Shown here in pieces: positions 1-13,075 of a stretch of 64,000 nucleotides of DNA. Numbering within the stretch: the stretch's first letter is position 1; each line of letters opens with the position of its first letter. The position numbers and the translations under genes are program-made. The notes under the pieces were generated by a model that saw only the letters and a program-made list of their open reading frames with translations, did not search any database and had not been told where the DNA came from. The stretch covers positions 558,001-622,000 of the forward strand of contig CANPUZ010000059.1 of NCBI GenBank assembly GCA_947579665.1. Direction: 5' to 3'. The DNA is from Sympetrum striolatum (lineage: Eukaryota; Arthropoda; Insecta; Odonata; Libellulidae).

Positions 1-57
1 ACGATGCGTCCACAATTTCCGTTAAAATTCAAATCCGATCTTCCCTTGTTTATGTGA

Positions 58-65
58 TGACGTCA
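58..65. promoter_or_regulatory. CRE-like TGACGTCA, left arm
   Basis: A perfect 8-bp cAMP-response-element palindrome, conserved at the mirror position 5067-5074. Conservation between two diverged arms is suggestive, but the site could simply be part of the repeat. Confidence 0.35.
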
Positions 66-1659
66 TGCACTTACGGAAGCATAAAAATTAGCGAAAGAAA
101 TATTTTAAAAATATATTCAGATAAAACAAGTCACAGGGCATAATTTAGGAACACGGTAGTTCAGATCTGTATCTTTGGCAAATTGAAAATACAGGTGGCA
201 AAGCCGAGTTCGAGGTTTTATCGGAATTTTTCTTTCGTTTATAACATTTAAATTCAGAGTATAACTCGTACGGAGGCAGTTTTAATTTTCACTTTCCACA
301 CGCCTTACACGATGAATTACTATCATAGAAGTTATCGTTATCCAAGAAGAAAGACTACAACTAAATACCCTCAATCCCACGCGATGACATATTTGCACTT
401 CAAAATATCAAAAGAAAAGATGTATGCCTTATACATTCGGGCATTAACTCGGCATAGGCAAACCTATAGATTCCGGTTTCTCGAGAAGAATAGGCTTGAA
501 CCGGTACCTAGTCCCGGCGACATTCCTTTCTTACTCTTAAACTGTCATAAAATTTCAGAAGACTGTCTTAGATTCTTATTTACAAGCAAACATGTTTACT
601 TAATTCGCTAATCACCTTCCTTAACGAGCTTTTACACCGGCGAACATACTTACGAAATCGTATTATACGGTTCCGATTCTAAATAAAAAGATTAATGTCA
701 TCTCATTAATTCACCCAAAATTAAAATCAATCATAATATGAAACATATGATTCTTCGTACAGTAATATAACACAAGGAAAAAACTTAAATTCACCAACAC
801 AAAGCAATAATCTCTCAGACAATGCCTAGTTAAGTATTAAGTGAGACTTAGGATTAACTGGAAATCCTGGGTGACAACGTTGGACATTGAACATGACAAC
901 GAATTTCAACTGTTTTTCAAACACAGGTTGTCAGCACGACCTCGCTCGCAGAAATTCAGGCAGAAACTGACGAAAAAGCCGTCTGCGCAACCGTTAAACA
1001 ATAGTGCCGTCACCTGATTGGTCCAAATTTAACCGTCTTTCAACTTGGCTCCACCCACCAGCCGCCATGGAAATTTCCCACTGCCAACTAACATTATATT
1101 TTAACGAATTTAGTAAAGTATTATTAAAAATAAATATTTAATTTCCTCGTAGATTTTAATTATTTTGCTCAAATTTCGCGAAATCGTCGAAGTGCTGGAT
1201 CTTATAATATCAAAGTTTGCATAATTTAAATATTTTATGTTCCTAAGAAAATATTTATATTTGGATCTAGATATTTAAGATTATTAGGTTTTTTATTTCC
1301 AAAAATGAAATCATGATTTACAATTTAATATTACAACTATTCATCCAGAAAGAGAAAAATTTAACAATTATATCGATGTAATACATTGACCCACAATTAC
1401 TAACAAGATTTAATTGCAAGGATACGTTTTGAGGTAAAGAAGTGCAGTATTTCAAGAAATTACGTCAATTTTTACGAATAAAGCCAAGAAAACTATATTT
1501 CACTCTTAGAAATTCCTTTTAAAGATACCAATTCTCTCGCAAATTCAACACGTATTCTACGATGGCAACCAAAGATGCTTTTTTATAGCAAAATTATTTA
1601 ATCGAGATATATAATTGGATCGCATGATACATTACTAAGTTATGTGGAGGTCCCGGAAA

Positions 1660-3480
1660 CTTTGGCAATATCTGGTATCTTCACTCGCTGTATTAATGGT
1701 TCACAAATACACGTAAGTAGCAAGATGAAACAAGTTACAACGAAGGAGAGGTTTTGATAGATTTCTTCTTTGACATTCATATTTCACTACCAATAAACAT
1801 TACTATTCTTGACCGCCATAATCAAGAGTTAATAAGTGTTTTTAGATTATTTATCCAATGAAATATCCTTCCTTGAAAGTACTGTCAATCGCATCATGAA
1901 TAACATTACTACATAATCTCGAACATGAATACATTTGCGTTAAGAATTCGATATCATTGTAGTTACCTAGGTGATTGTGTCCATGCTGACCCTCGAAGTG
2001 GATTCGTAAGTCTCAAATACATGGAGATTAAGATAAAATTCAATGCACATATCATCATCATCGTACTTACTTTCAAATATTACATTTTGTGATCGTAAGG
2101 TGAACGAAAGATGCCCGATTCAGACAGCTACAGCGTGATATGAAATCAATCATGAGGTTTTCTTTCTTGACTATTCCTCTATCGCAGATTTAGAATATCG
2201 CACTTTCCAACTCTTACTTTGGGATAATCCTGTAAATCAGGTCGAGAGCTTCAACTCTTTATTCTAGTTTTCCACACTCATTCTCTTCCGTGGCACACTC
2301 ACAATCAAGAAATCCAGAAGAAAAAGCAACATTGTCTACCTTCAACAAACGAACTGTGCACAGATGAACATTTATAACCTCTTAAAAATATTTTTGACTT
2401 TAGATTTAACACAGGTTCTCGCTTAAACCGCGATGTTAATACGTAGCCCATTAACTTCAGCAGAAAGCACTCTGATAACAGGAAACAAAACGTTTTCCCT
2501 CCATTATACACTGCCTCAGAAACGCGACTTGCGTTCTTCATATTTTCGAAGACAATCGCTATTCTCTTCAGGTGTGCTGCCTAATCACCTCGTGACTTAG
2601 AGAAGAAACTATGAAATGGCGTTCTAGAGTTGGAATACCATTTAAAGTGCTTGTAAGTGTTCATTTTTGTGGAATAAGTTTGATAACAATGCTTCAGATA
2701 GTGTACTTTCTGAATTTATTCACTATGAATATCTAAGTGCTACGTAAAAACGTATCAGTGGAATCATCAAATTATAGTAATCATTTTGTGGAAAACCCGC
2801 CATTTTTGTCGATACGAAAACACTACGTATGTACTGTGAAATTACTTGAAACCAGTGCTCCGATAAACATCTTGTTATATTTTATCTTATTATTGCATAT
2901 ATTGCTTTGAATTTCGATCGTAGTGTTTAAAGACATGAAGTTGTTGACTCCCAAGTGTTTATGTTAATTTTTCTATTTCTTATCGTTAACTGATTACCTT
3001 CTTTAACTCGTGGTTGGAAAGTTGCATAATAGGACAGCTTCTTGGCTGGTTTATCTAGTATTGTTAACAATTAACGAGACCAGTCAAATAATGACGATAT
3101 AACTGTCAATCAGTGACTTCCTTGAATAATAGTGGACAAGTGTACTATTTTAAATCGGCGATGAAACAACCATCAACGAGACGAGCACTCATGGTGAAGG
3201 GATTCCTTATCACGAAGTTCTAAGAGCTCGGAATCCTTCCATCAAACTACATTTACCATCGACGCAAGATGGAGGTCATGTAAGTACGATGAGAGTGGTG
3301 TTTGCATTCCTTTGAATGGCTGTAAATTAACTACATAGATTAGCAATGAGATATTCATACAAGCCGATTTACCTTTCATAGAGCAAATTTCTTCCTATTC
3401 TAGAATATTTCGTTTTGCATTCAGTGGTCAATAGTGCATTCCTGGTCCGTAAACTATTATATTATATTATAATTCGTTTA
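1660..3480. other. Palindrome spacer, no confirmed gene
   Basis: AT-rich DNA between the two arms. Two short ATG-plus-donor signals occur on the + strand: an ATG at 1983 followed by GTAAGT at 2006, and an ATG in good context (AAGATGG) at 3269 followed by GTAAGT at 3280. Either could be a tiny first coding exon, but no matching downstream exon was found. Confidence 0.3.
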
Positions 3481-5066
3481 CATCAACGTTTATTGTATCA
3501 TTCAATCAACTTTGATGTCTTGCTTTAATAATTCTGCTTCATAAAATGTATCTTTGGTCGACATCGTAGATAACGTGTTTGACTAGCAAGAGAATTGGTA
3601 TATTAAAAAGGAATTTCTAAGAGTAAAATATGAGATATTCTGGCTTCATTCCTAAATATGTACGTCATTTCTTTAAATCCTGTACTTCTTTTGATCAAAA
3701 CGTATCCTTGCAATGAGATCTTGTTAGTAGTTGTGCGGATATTAATTACATCGATATGATTGCTACATTTTTCTTCTTTGGGATGAACGGTTATGATATT
3801 AATTTGTACATCGTTATTTCATTTTAGAAAATAAAGAACCTAAAAATCTTAAATATCTGTACCAAAATATAGATGTTATTTAAGAACCTATAATAATTAG
3901 ATCAAGCAAACTTTAATATTTTTCGACCCAGCACTTCGACGATATCGCGAAATTTAAACAAAATAATAAAACTCTATGAAAAATATTCATCATATATTTA
4001 AAATAATATTTTAATAAATTCGTTGAATTATAATTGCTATCGTTGGCAGTGGAAAATTTTCATGACGGTTGGTGGGCGGGGCCAAGATGAAAGACGGTTA
4101 AATTTGGACCAATCAGGTGACAGCACTATCGTTCATCAGTTGCGCAGACAGTTTTTTCGTCTTTGCTGCCTGAATTTCTGCGAGAGAGGTCGTGCTGATA
4201 ACCTGTGTTCGAAAAACAGTTGAATTTGAATTTGTTGTCATGTTCAACGTCCATCTTTGTCACCCAGGATTTCCACTTAATGGTAAGTCTCGTTAAATAC
4301 TTTATTAGGTATTGTCTGAGAAAATATTGCTAAAGTCTGTTGGTAAATTAAATAATTTAAGTTTCTTCCTTTTGGAATATCAGTCTACTACGTATCATTT
4401 GAATAATTTTGTGGTTAATATTAATTTAGGGATAATTTATGAGATGACCTTATTCTGTATCCTAAGCACCGGAACCGATTAATACGATTTCGTATGTACG
4501 TTATCAGGTTTAAAAGCTAGTTCAGCATGGTCATTAGCGAATTAAGTAAACGAGTTTGCTTGAAAATAGGAATCTAAGACATTTTATGACAGTTTGAGAG
4601 TAAGAAAAGAATGTCGCCGGGAGGACAAACCGGTTCTCGCCTATTCTTCTCGAGAAATCAAATCCTTAAATTTGCCTACGTCGACTCAATTCCCGAATGT
4701 AAAAGACTTTTCTTTTCATTTTAATTCTTCGTTAAGTGCAAATATGTCATCGCGTGGGAATGGTCTTGCTTCTATAATTACGAGAATAAGTTTATGTTCG
4801 ATTCAAGACTGTAATTCCTCGTCTTAGGCGATTGTGAAAATTTAAACTGCCTTTTCATTAGCGTCCGAAACCGTACGAGTTAAACTCTGAATTTGCATAT
4901 AAAAAACGAGAGAAAGGTTCCGATAAAGCCTCGGCTTTGCCGCATGTTTTTTCAATTTGCCAAGAATATGAATTCCCGTTTTCCTCAGTTTATGCCCAGT
5001 GACTTGTTTTATCTGAATATATTTAAACAATATTTTGTCGTTAATTTTTATGCTTCCGTAAGTGCA

Positions 5067-5074
5067 TGACGTCA
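5067..5074. promoter_or_regulatory. CRE-like TGACGTCA, right arm
   Basis: Mirror copy of the site at 58-65; the two coordinates sum exactly to the palindrome constant 5132, so there is no indel between here and the outer end. Confidence 0.35.
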
Positions 5075-5131
5075 TCACATAAACAAGGGAGGATCGGATT
5101 TGAATTTTAACGGAAATTGTGGACGCATCGT

Positions 5132-6400
5132 AGCTGTTCATTCTTAATTTATTTATAGAATGTATTACCTTAATATAATTCAAGAGTAATATAGTGGAAT
5201 AGATTTATATCGTCTTTATATATACGTAATCCTGTTTGTATTTCTTTATCATTCGCAGTAGTAATACCGGTCTTCTCTCGTCTATTATAATGATATTAAG
5301 TTGCAACATCCCTCCAATGAGAATAATAGTTTCTTTTAAATCAAATAAGTTTCGGATTAAATATTCTGTGATCCTTTTTTTGAATTTTGATTAATTTGGA
5401 AGTTGGATCCTAGATTTTTAAACATTTTCTCGCAATCGGAATTAAACTTCTGAATTGTTTCTCTAGTGGATATTTCGTACGTATGCAATTAGCTATTTCA
5501 AGTCGTCATCGGAGATTTGTTTTGAAAGCTAAAAATCTTGAATATTTCAACTGCCTTTTCATTACGAGTAACAAGTTGAAATTGAAATTAAGAAACGAGA
5601 GAAAAAATTCCGAGTGAACCAGGACTCGAATTCAATTCAGTTTTCATGGGTGAGATTTCAATTTTCCAAGAAATCAAAATTTCAGAAATTGTAATTTAGA
5701 TTTAAATTTAGCCTTATCATTTCAGGAATTCTATTCGATTCTGTACGAATTTGTAATATGAACTCCATTCAGCGGTCGTTATTTTTTAAACTTATTCTCA
5801 ATACTGTCCGTTGAAGTGGCCATGTTTATTATTTATTTATATTCAAATTGCTAGATTTACTTCAAATTTTCATGGGTTTTGAATACTCTTCTGATTTTTA
5901 TCAATTAAGAAGAATTTTCAGAAGTTTTAGTTGCTATTGTTCTGTAGTTCCTTGTTATCTTTAACGACGTATTTCTAAAATTAAAGGGCATTATTTCATA
6001 ATCTGAATCGAATTCATTTCTAACTATATAATTGCAATCGAAATTTATCTTCATCACTTACGAATATTGATCGATTTGGTACGAATTAGTACTGATATTA
6101 AAGTTTTTTTTTCGTGTCTTCATTTCAATATCTTCAGCCAATGTCTAAGAGTTTAATTAATTCTTCTTTAATTGGTAATTATTACTAATTATTTTTTTCT
6201 CAATATTGTGCGATGATGTAACAAGATATTTGAAACTGTTTGCTCAACGGTTGCAAATGAACAGGAATATGTAGTTTTCAAATTACCCGTTTTGCTTTAC
6301 ATTTGCGAGGCTTTAGAATGTAATTCTGGTTTTAATCCTTATACAGTATATTCATTTGGAATTTATAATTCTTAATTATTTGGGAGGCAACACCGATATT
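5132..6400. other. AT-rich intergenic with a diverged arm fragment
   Basis: No gene seen. The stretch 5520-5720 resembles 4840-5010 of the palindrome right arm; both contain AACTGCCTTTTCATTA followed by a run with AAACGAGAGAAA and then a CAATTT(T)GCCAAGAA-like block. It looks like an old, partial direct duplication of arm sequence. Confidence 0.4.
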
Positions 6401-6890
6401 GTCCTGGCGTATCGCTGATTGGCGTCTTCGGAAAGTGAAAGTAGTGCAGGAGATCCTTCGATGGTAATGTCAGTGGATTGGAGCTTCAGCTTAGGTAAGC
6501 AAAATACATTTATTTTTATATCAATTTCTAATATAACGTATTTTGAAAATGTCCTCCCGTTATGGACTGTGAAGTTTTATTTTTCACATCGTGTAATATA
6601 TAATAAAAACCTGTGGAACGGACTATCAATTAAGTGATTTATTGATCTATAGTTTTGGGGGTGTTGAAAGAATATTTCACAAGAACTTTGAGCATTACAA
6701 CATAATCTGAACGACCATGTAGTAAGTTGCTATCTTTATAATTGTCATTTGGTGTAATTTCATGGAAAATAATTAGTACAGTACAGCAATACAATGGTCA
6801 GACATACACTTTCCCTTTTTCTGTATTTTTCTGTGATCTGACGCAGAAATGCATTTTCGCTTTCTTCGATGAGCTCTTTCACAAACCTAT
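6400..6890. other. No confirmed gene; possible exon edge near 6500
   Basis: A good 5' splice-site-like string, AGCTTAGGTAAGC, lies near 6490 after a short serine-rich open stretch on the + strand (about 6419-6494). No acceptor in the matching phase is visible, because a TGA stands just upstream, so I do not call an exon. Confidence 0.2.
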
Positions 6891-6899
6891 TGATATTTC

Positions 6900-7145
6900 G
6901 CTTCCCTTTGCCGTTGCTTTCACTTTCAAAGCACTGTAAAAAGAAGCTGTGATTACGTAAACAATCACTCTTAGACCAGTAATGGGTTTCCGACGTCCTT
7001 CAATTCATTCCGAATTTCCAAAGCATCGTTTTCGTTTTCGTTGCTTTCACTTTCGAGGTATCAGTAAAAGAAGTAGGCTCATGCTAACAATGCCAAAAGA
7101 CCAGTAATAGCTTCCCAATGGCCTTCAATTCTTCGCTTTTCTTCA
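6900..7145. repeat. Tandem duplication, period about 127 bp
   Basis: CGTTGCTTTCACTTTC occurs at 6912 and 7039, and the following blocks (AAAAGAAG, AGACCAGTAATGG versus AGACCAGTAATAG, then CTTCAATTC) keep the same order. This indicates two diverged copies. Confidence 0.7.
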
Positions 7146-9165
7146 TGTTCAAGGCGAATTCATCGTTTGCTTCGTTGAGAACTATGTGTTTGTTATCTTT
7201 CGAACATTTACCGCCTTGTCTTGAAAAAGACACAATCACAATCAATGGATACTAAAATAGAATATATTTTTTAGATTACCACTAGCTTCAAATAATATTA
7301 TAATTTTTGCACATTCCTGACACTCGATTTATATCCAATTAAATAAAATATACATCGAGTGATACTAAATCTCGTATTTTAATGCTGCAATGACGAGAGA
7401 CGTAATCTTCATGATAAGACATTTAATAAAATCGAGCGATCACTTCCTGCATTAATATCTTCACCCGTTTGTTATTCTTAAAACTATATTTGTTACATAA
7501 TTATCTATTTGTATGTCAAAAGATATACTCATTGAGTGATTAACTGAATTTGAATAAATCTAATTCGATGATTTTCAGGGAGTTATCAATCTCAAATCTA
7601 GTCGAACTAAATAACTATCCTCCTCATAAAATTTCTTGGTTTCTAAACTGAATATTTCTGCTCCAATTAAAAGATAAAACTGCATTAATTATCCGTAGAT
7701 TAACACCATGGCAAACAGAATTTCATTAATTCTTCCATAATTTCCAACTAAATTTCCTTCTATTTCTACGTTTTAAAACAAACGTATGTCTAAGATGGTC
7801 AGTATTGTAATTAGGCGTTATAACTTATTTAGGAGTTTGGCGTTTTATAAATTGAATGCCCGATTCAGCAAATCAGAACCCCATTGATTCAAAATTATAT
7901 ATTATATATTGCGATTATTTTGAGCGAACTCAATAACGATAGAACTTCGAATTTCTTAAATCAACTTAAAGATGGCATACCGTTCCACCATAGTTCATTC
8001 TTCTTTGTAACTCATGAGTTTACTTAAGTTTTTCTAAATCTATTAACCAATCATTTGTTACAGTTCACCTACTTATTGATGCTGCATTGTTAGAAATTAC
8101 TTGCGAATATTAATAATAGCAAACGCAACCTTTTCGCGTTGATGTACCACAGATAGTCAGTCTACATTACACTTTCATTCAATATGTCTCTCTACATTTG
8201 TCCAATAAAAATTGCGCTTTCGTGTCTTTAAATCGAATCTGAACCACAGACCGGAGTTATGAACTGTAGCATCGTATAACCAAGGCAACAAACCAGCCGA
8301 ACTTTTTTATTTAAAGGACATTTTAACATCGGTTTATCAAAGCCAGTGTTTGGTGACCCAACTGTCTTTTTGTTAGTATTTGCTTTTCATTACAATCTCG
8401 AGATTATGTACTGATTTAAAAAAAATTAATGGTATTAATAGATATTATTGCATAAGCATTAGGCATAATGTTACTAACCTCGACTTTTATATCTGCAGTC
8501 GATTGATCTCCAGAACAGTTGGTAAAGATCATATCTTTGTATTACTAATTTAGAATGTGATTAAACTATACTAAAGAAAGAGGTATTTCCATTTATTACA
8601 TTACGGTGGATTCTTTTTGCATCCAGAAGGCTGTTATTTTATAGCAAAAATTATTGAGAAACACGAGGCAATTTAAATATAAATGCCGTTCTCTCTAATT
8701 TAAATCGCTGGATACGCAGTCAGTAAATATATTTGAGCCCAATCGTTCTATGATGAATAGAGATTTGAGACGTACGTATAATAATAACATTCAATTTAAT
8801 TCTGGGAATTGCCAAGTGTTGCCCATTCTCCTTATATATGTCACGTGTTCAAAGTTATGACGAAACTGAAATATTGATGCACTCAAATCCAATTTATTAG
8901 TGTTTTCGGGCAAAATCATTAAATACGATTTCTACCTCGGCCTAACTTCATTAAAGGCAACTTAGTGATTCCACTTATCCCGGCTCTGAATTACACTTTG
9001 TCATAAATTAATGATCTTTAATTATTAACTCAAATAATTTGAACATAATTCCATTAAACCGACACAGATTAAGGATGTGCAAATGAATCCATTGTCACTT
9101 CTGAGTCATCTCAATGTTTTAGAGTGTTACTTCACAGCAGTATATCCATCGTACCAATTACCCCC
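7146..9165. other. AT-rich stretch, nothing recognised
   Basis: About 2 kb with only short open frames on either strand and no repeat or splice structure I can support. Confidence 0.5.
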
Positions 9166-9171
9166 GGACGA

Positions 9172-9384
9172 ATTCACTGGGCGCCGGTGAATTCGTACGC
9201 GGTGAATTAATGTTGCACTACTGTTATTCTCGTCTATAGTCTTATGTTAATCTACAGGCCCTGATTATTGCTTAATGTTATAAATAAATTAACCTGGGGG
9301 TGGGTTGTGTGGTAGTACAACATCAGCGCGGGGGCTCAATTCCCCGCGTACGAATTCCCCCGGACCAATTCACCGGGCGCCATT
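9172..9384. mobile_element. Small nested-palindrome element (MITE- or SINE-like)
   Basis: A sharply GC-richer island in AT-rich DNA. The ends are near-identical direct repeats: CCCCCGGACGAATTCACTGG at the left and CCCCCGGACCAATTCACCGG at the right, each followed by GCGCC. Just inside lie inverted copies, GAATTCGTACGCGG (about 9189) and CCGCGTACGAATTC (about 9343). The right half also has a T-arm-like hairpin, CGGGG and CCCCG around GCTCAATT, preceded by GTGTGGTAGTACAAC, so a tRNA-derived origin is possible. No coding capacity. The family is not recognised. Confidence 0.55.
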
Positions 9385-11480
9385 TCATAGGTTTACTGTG
9401 TTCATCAAAGGCAATTTCATCCTAAATAATGCAGAGATTTACTAATTCTATCGCTGGAATGCCTTCCACTGACATTTTTACGCATTCTATCACTTGCAAA
9501 TGTGAACCACAACTTTTTAAGTGTTTGATCGAGTCTGCTATTCGTTCTATGGCGATATCTCACATGTTAAATGAGAATTTACATCTCTTTTATGAACAGA
9601 AAGGAAGAGGATCTTGCTATAATACTGAGCAAATATTAGAAAGAAGTTGTCAGGACAACGATAAATCTATTCCATTTGCATATCCTCAATCCAGAAGAAG
9701 CAGTTAGATTATAATTGCGCATTCCTCTTTCTTTAAGACATACAATTTCCTTCTCTCAGCAGTAATTAACTATTATTAATGGATCAACACAAACGGCTTC
9801 TCCGTCGTGGAATCCAATATCAACATTCCCGATTCTATCTTTTTTTGTTTTCGTAGAGAAAATTGGGCATTTTATTAACAATATTCTTCGTAAATTGTAG
9901 ACTATTTTGAAGGAATAAGACGATATTAGATGATAAAAGGTATCGAATAGCACTTTCAATAACACAGTAGAAGAAAGAAAATCGTTATTGTCATTAACAC
10001 TAGGTATTCAGATCTGTGTACAGTGTTTATTTGTATGTTCGCTTTCAGAACCAAAGAAAACGTCCATGTCTGAAGGATTTATTCTTTTAGCAAATTTCGA
10101 ATCACAATCACATAAAATAAAACATTCTTCAAAACTAGATCGTTTCCTTTTCAGTTTGGCAAGAATTTGGAAGAAAATTTCAATCTATAAATCTTTAAAG
10201 CAATCAGAAACTAGGAAGTTCATGTTCGATTACATTCCAGCACTGGTCACGTTTTTAAATTCATCAATCTGACTGAGTTACACCGATGTTTGTCTGATTA
10301 CTTTGATGGATTATAAATTCTTGATGAATTTAAGAACAGTCCGTAAGTTTTTTTGCTGTTTTACTAGATTGCTTCTGTTGCATTTGCAATTTGTTTCATC
10401 TTAATAATTCCTTAACCTCTGGTGAAACATATAAAATTGCATCGTTTTTTTCATTATAAATACGTTTTATATGTAAGTTCCCAATTCATTGCTTTTTTAT
10501 GTGGCGATTAACATTTGAATGACCCGTCATACTGTCATCAGAACCATCGGCTCTTCACCGGGAGTTAATCTCAATGGAGGCAATGGACATCGGTGGAAAG
10601 CATCGTAAAACCATCGGTGAATAAAAAGTTCGATTCATCTAAAAAAGTCCCCCTCGAATCTTAGATTAGTTTTATTTCAGCTTCTTCGGCGAGAATTTTC
10701 GTCCATTGCCTGGGGAAGCATTTCAAAGAGTAATACAATCAATTCTACATTTTCCAACGTCATTTCAGAATATGTTAAGCTACTTAATTCGCTTCCTGTT
10801 GAGTAAATTTAAACTTTTATATGCGTACCCTGTGATCTTTCTTTCGGCATGTGGCATAGGTTCATGATTCCCGCATTAGTTACCTTGGATTGGTGTGATA
10901 TACAAAAATTCAAGTTACAAAATTTTTTATCTAATTTTTAACGTTTGTTATCCATTCTCTTATACAAAATTCCTTATCCATAAATTTATAATCCTTATTT
11001 AACCAATCAGAACGAAAGTCATTAAAATCCTTTTATATAAAATAAGCATTAGCAATATTTTTGAGGGCTTATTAAATACTGCCGATAAAGTTTAATTGCA
11101 TTTACACAATATTCAGATGATGGTGTGAGTTTAATACAAAGTTTATGCAGTTAATCAAAGTTACTGGTTTAACACCTGACAAGTAATTGAATTTCGATTT
11201 TTATCATTTGTTTATTTTCCTCTTATGTCAGAACCATCATTATGACTTTCCTAGTGCCCTCGATAAAAATTTTTCTTCTCTAATTTATCGTTTAGAAGTG
11301 TTGATGATAAAGATTTTGTTTTAACATGGAAGTGGGTCACCATTATGTAACTTCATAGATGAACTTTAATGCGATATTTTTCTATATCACTAGGAATTGT
11401 ATTTTTTAAATATTCTCTTCCTGGTATTACTATATTCACCAATAAACGATTAATTATTTAGGTATTTCTATTCTTTCCAG
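9385..11480. other. AT-rich stretch, nothing recognised
   Basis: Open frames near 9429-9707 and 9988-10272 have no recognisable domain and composition typical of chance frames. A short GC-richer patch at 10530-10625 (repeated CATCGG) is unassigned. Confidence 0.45.
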
Positions 11481-11829
11481 TTTTAAATTGCGAACTTTCA
11501 CAAATGTCGATAAGTCTTTGCCGTATGACTTCACAAATGCGAATGACAACCGTCAACAGAAGAGGCTCCGGGGACATCGGTAGGCCAGATCACAGAAATA
11601 AGTTACAGACTATACGTTCAAATTTTGCAGATAATTTTTTATTTTTATTTCATCATCTTATTTTATATCAAAGAATTACATACCTATACATTTCAAATTA
11701 AAGAAGAAATTTCTGACTGTGCTTTCATAATTTTAATATATAGATTTTTTTATTACAGTAATTATAATTTAAAGCTTTTGCCTCTAACATTCCAAACAAT
11801 AGCTAGTATTTTTTAATATCTTGTTCCCT

Positions 11830-12420
11830 ATAAGTTTTTTCTCATTAATTCGATTATGTTGTACCTCCAGACTCCTGATATGTTTTCAATGCTTCATCAG
11901 CTTGAGAGATGAGACCATAAAAGCTGCTGAGGACTAACTCTTCAATGTTGGACATCCCATTCATATAAGTATACTAATATAATTATGCTATTATCCAATC
12001 TATATAAATTATGTTCAGTAGTTAGTATTTTGTTAATATTCTGTTCTCTATTAGTTTTTTTTCTCATTATCTTGATTATTTTGTTCCTCCAGACTCCTGA
12101 TATGATTACAATGCTTCATCTGGACGATGGGATGATAACAATGGAGCTGCTGCGGACACTCTCTTCAATGTTGGTCATCCCATTCATATAAGTTTACTGA
12201 GATTATTATGCTATTATCCAATATATAATAATAATGCTTAGTAGCTAGTATTTTGTCAATATTTTGTTCTCTATTATTTTTTTCTCATTATTTTGATTAT
12301 TATTTTTATATATTATATTTATGTCCAGATTCCTGACATGTGTACTATGCTCCATCAGGATGAGAGATGAGACCATAGAAGATGCGGAGCTTGCATGTGA
12401 TGTTCCTTTTCAAAAATACA
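11830..12420 (+). repeat. Three tandem exon-like units (222 and 235 bp apart)
   Basis: The string CCAGA(C/T)TCCTGA occurs at 11867, 12089 and 12324. Each copy is preceded by a pyrimidine-rich run ending in CAG, like a 3' splice site. It is followed by a variant of TGCTTCATC(A/T)GGA, then GATGAGA or GATGGGATGATA. Copies 1 and 2 also share the later block CTCTTCAATGTTG(G)NCATCCC. The pattern resembles a tandemly duplicated acceptor plus short exon, but open frames are poor and it may be an untranslated tandem repeat. Confidence 0.6.
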
Positions 12421-12714
12421 AATTCTGTAATAAATATAATTTCCTGGGATTCTTAGATATTTCTGTTTGTAAGTTGCATACTTTCTTTACTCTTAGAATT
12501 GAGATTAAATATGATAATTCACCTTAAATGTTAGTTTAAAGGAAAGTTATATAGTTCTTGTAATCTACTGTTTTTATATAATGATACAGTTTAGGTAATA
12601 ATAGTATTGTTTTCCTTGGATGTATGCTTATATTTACATCCCTATTCTTACATAATAATTAGATAGGATGTAACATTTTAATTTTCATTATCTCATTTTT
12701 CCTTCCAATTCTAG

Positions 12715-12849
12715 TTCTATATGATGGCCATCGAAAACCAGGAGAATGCATTTGATGGCCTAGTCAAGATTATGGAAGAGGTTGCACAGTACCTCTGGGT
12801 GCGGGAAGGAGCAGAGGTCCTTGCATTTGGCATCAGCAACACTGTCTAA
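12715..12849 (+). CDS. Possible terminal exon or 42-codon short ORF
   Basis: A pyrimidine-rich run ending in AG (TTCCAATTCTAG) is followed at once by an open frame of 44 codons, with ATG at 12721 and TAA at 12847. Its composition is much less AT-rich than the flanks and looks protein-like: acidic and hydrophobic residues alternate in VKIMEEVAQYLW. An in-frame TAG immediately precedes the open stretch, so it would be an exon entered by splicing or a small ORF. It may belong with the acceptor-like tandem units just upstream. No family is recognised. Confidence 0.35.
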   Translation, partial: FYMMAIENQENAFDGLVKIMEEVAQYLWVREGAEVLAFGISNTV

Positions 12850-13075
12850 CATTTTTGAGCGGCTCCAAAATCCCGCCTGAAAGATCCCGCGCTCCACTGT
12901 AGATTGATTCAGGACTTAAATTGAAAACATTACTGTGGAACTACCAGACAACGACCCAGGTTTTGAAGTGGGAGTAGAACCAAGGGCAAACCCCTAAAGC
13001 ATCACCCTACCCTGGAAGATGAATTAAAAGTGAAATGCATTAATTTCCAATGCTTCCGTGGCAAATTACATTTTC

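Larger units (their letters stand above)
1..5131. repeat. Giant imperfect inverted repeat (palindrome)
   Basis: The first bases, ACGATGCGTCC, are the exact reverse complement of 5121-5131, and the match continues inward without an indel for at least 65 bases. Interrupted matching can be followed to about 1650 on the left and 3480 on the right, giving arms of about 1.65 kb around a spacer of about 1.8 kb. Both arms hold the CRE-type palindrome TGACGTCA (58-65 and 5067-5074) and an inverted CCAAT context, CACCTGATTGGTCC (about 1011 and 4108). The outer left end is cut by the window edge, so the true end of the palindrome is unknown. It could be a foldback element or an inverted segmental duplication. 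No coding function is evident in the arms; open frames such as 312-611 are not convincing. Confidence 0.85.

Noticed and set aside
312..611. 99-codon open frame in the left palindrome arm
   Set aside because: It is not preserved as an open frame in the mirror arm, has no recognisable domain, and lies in a repeat.
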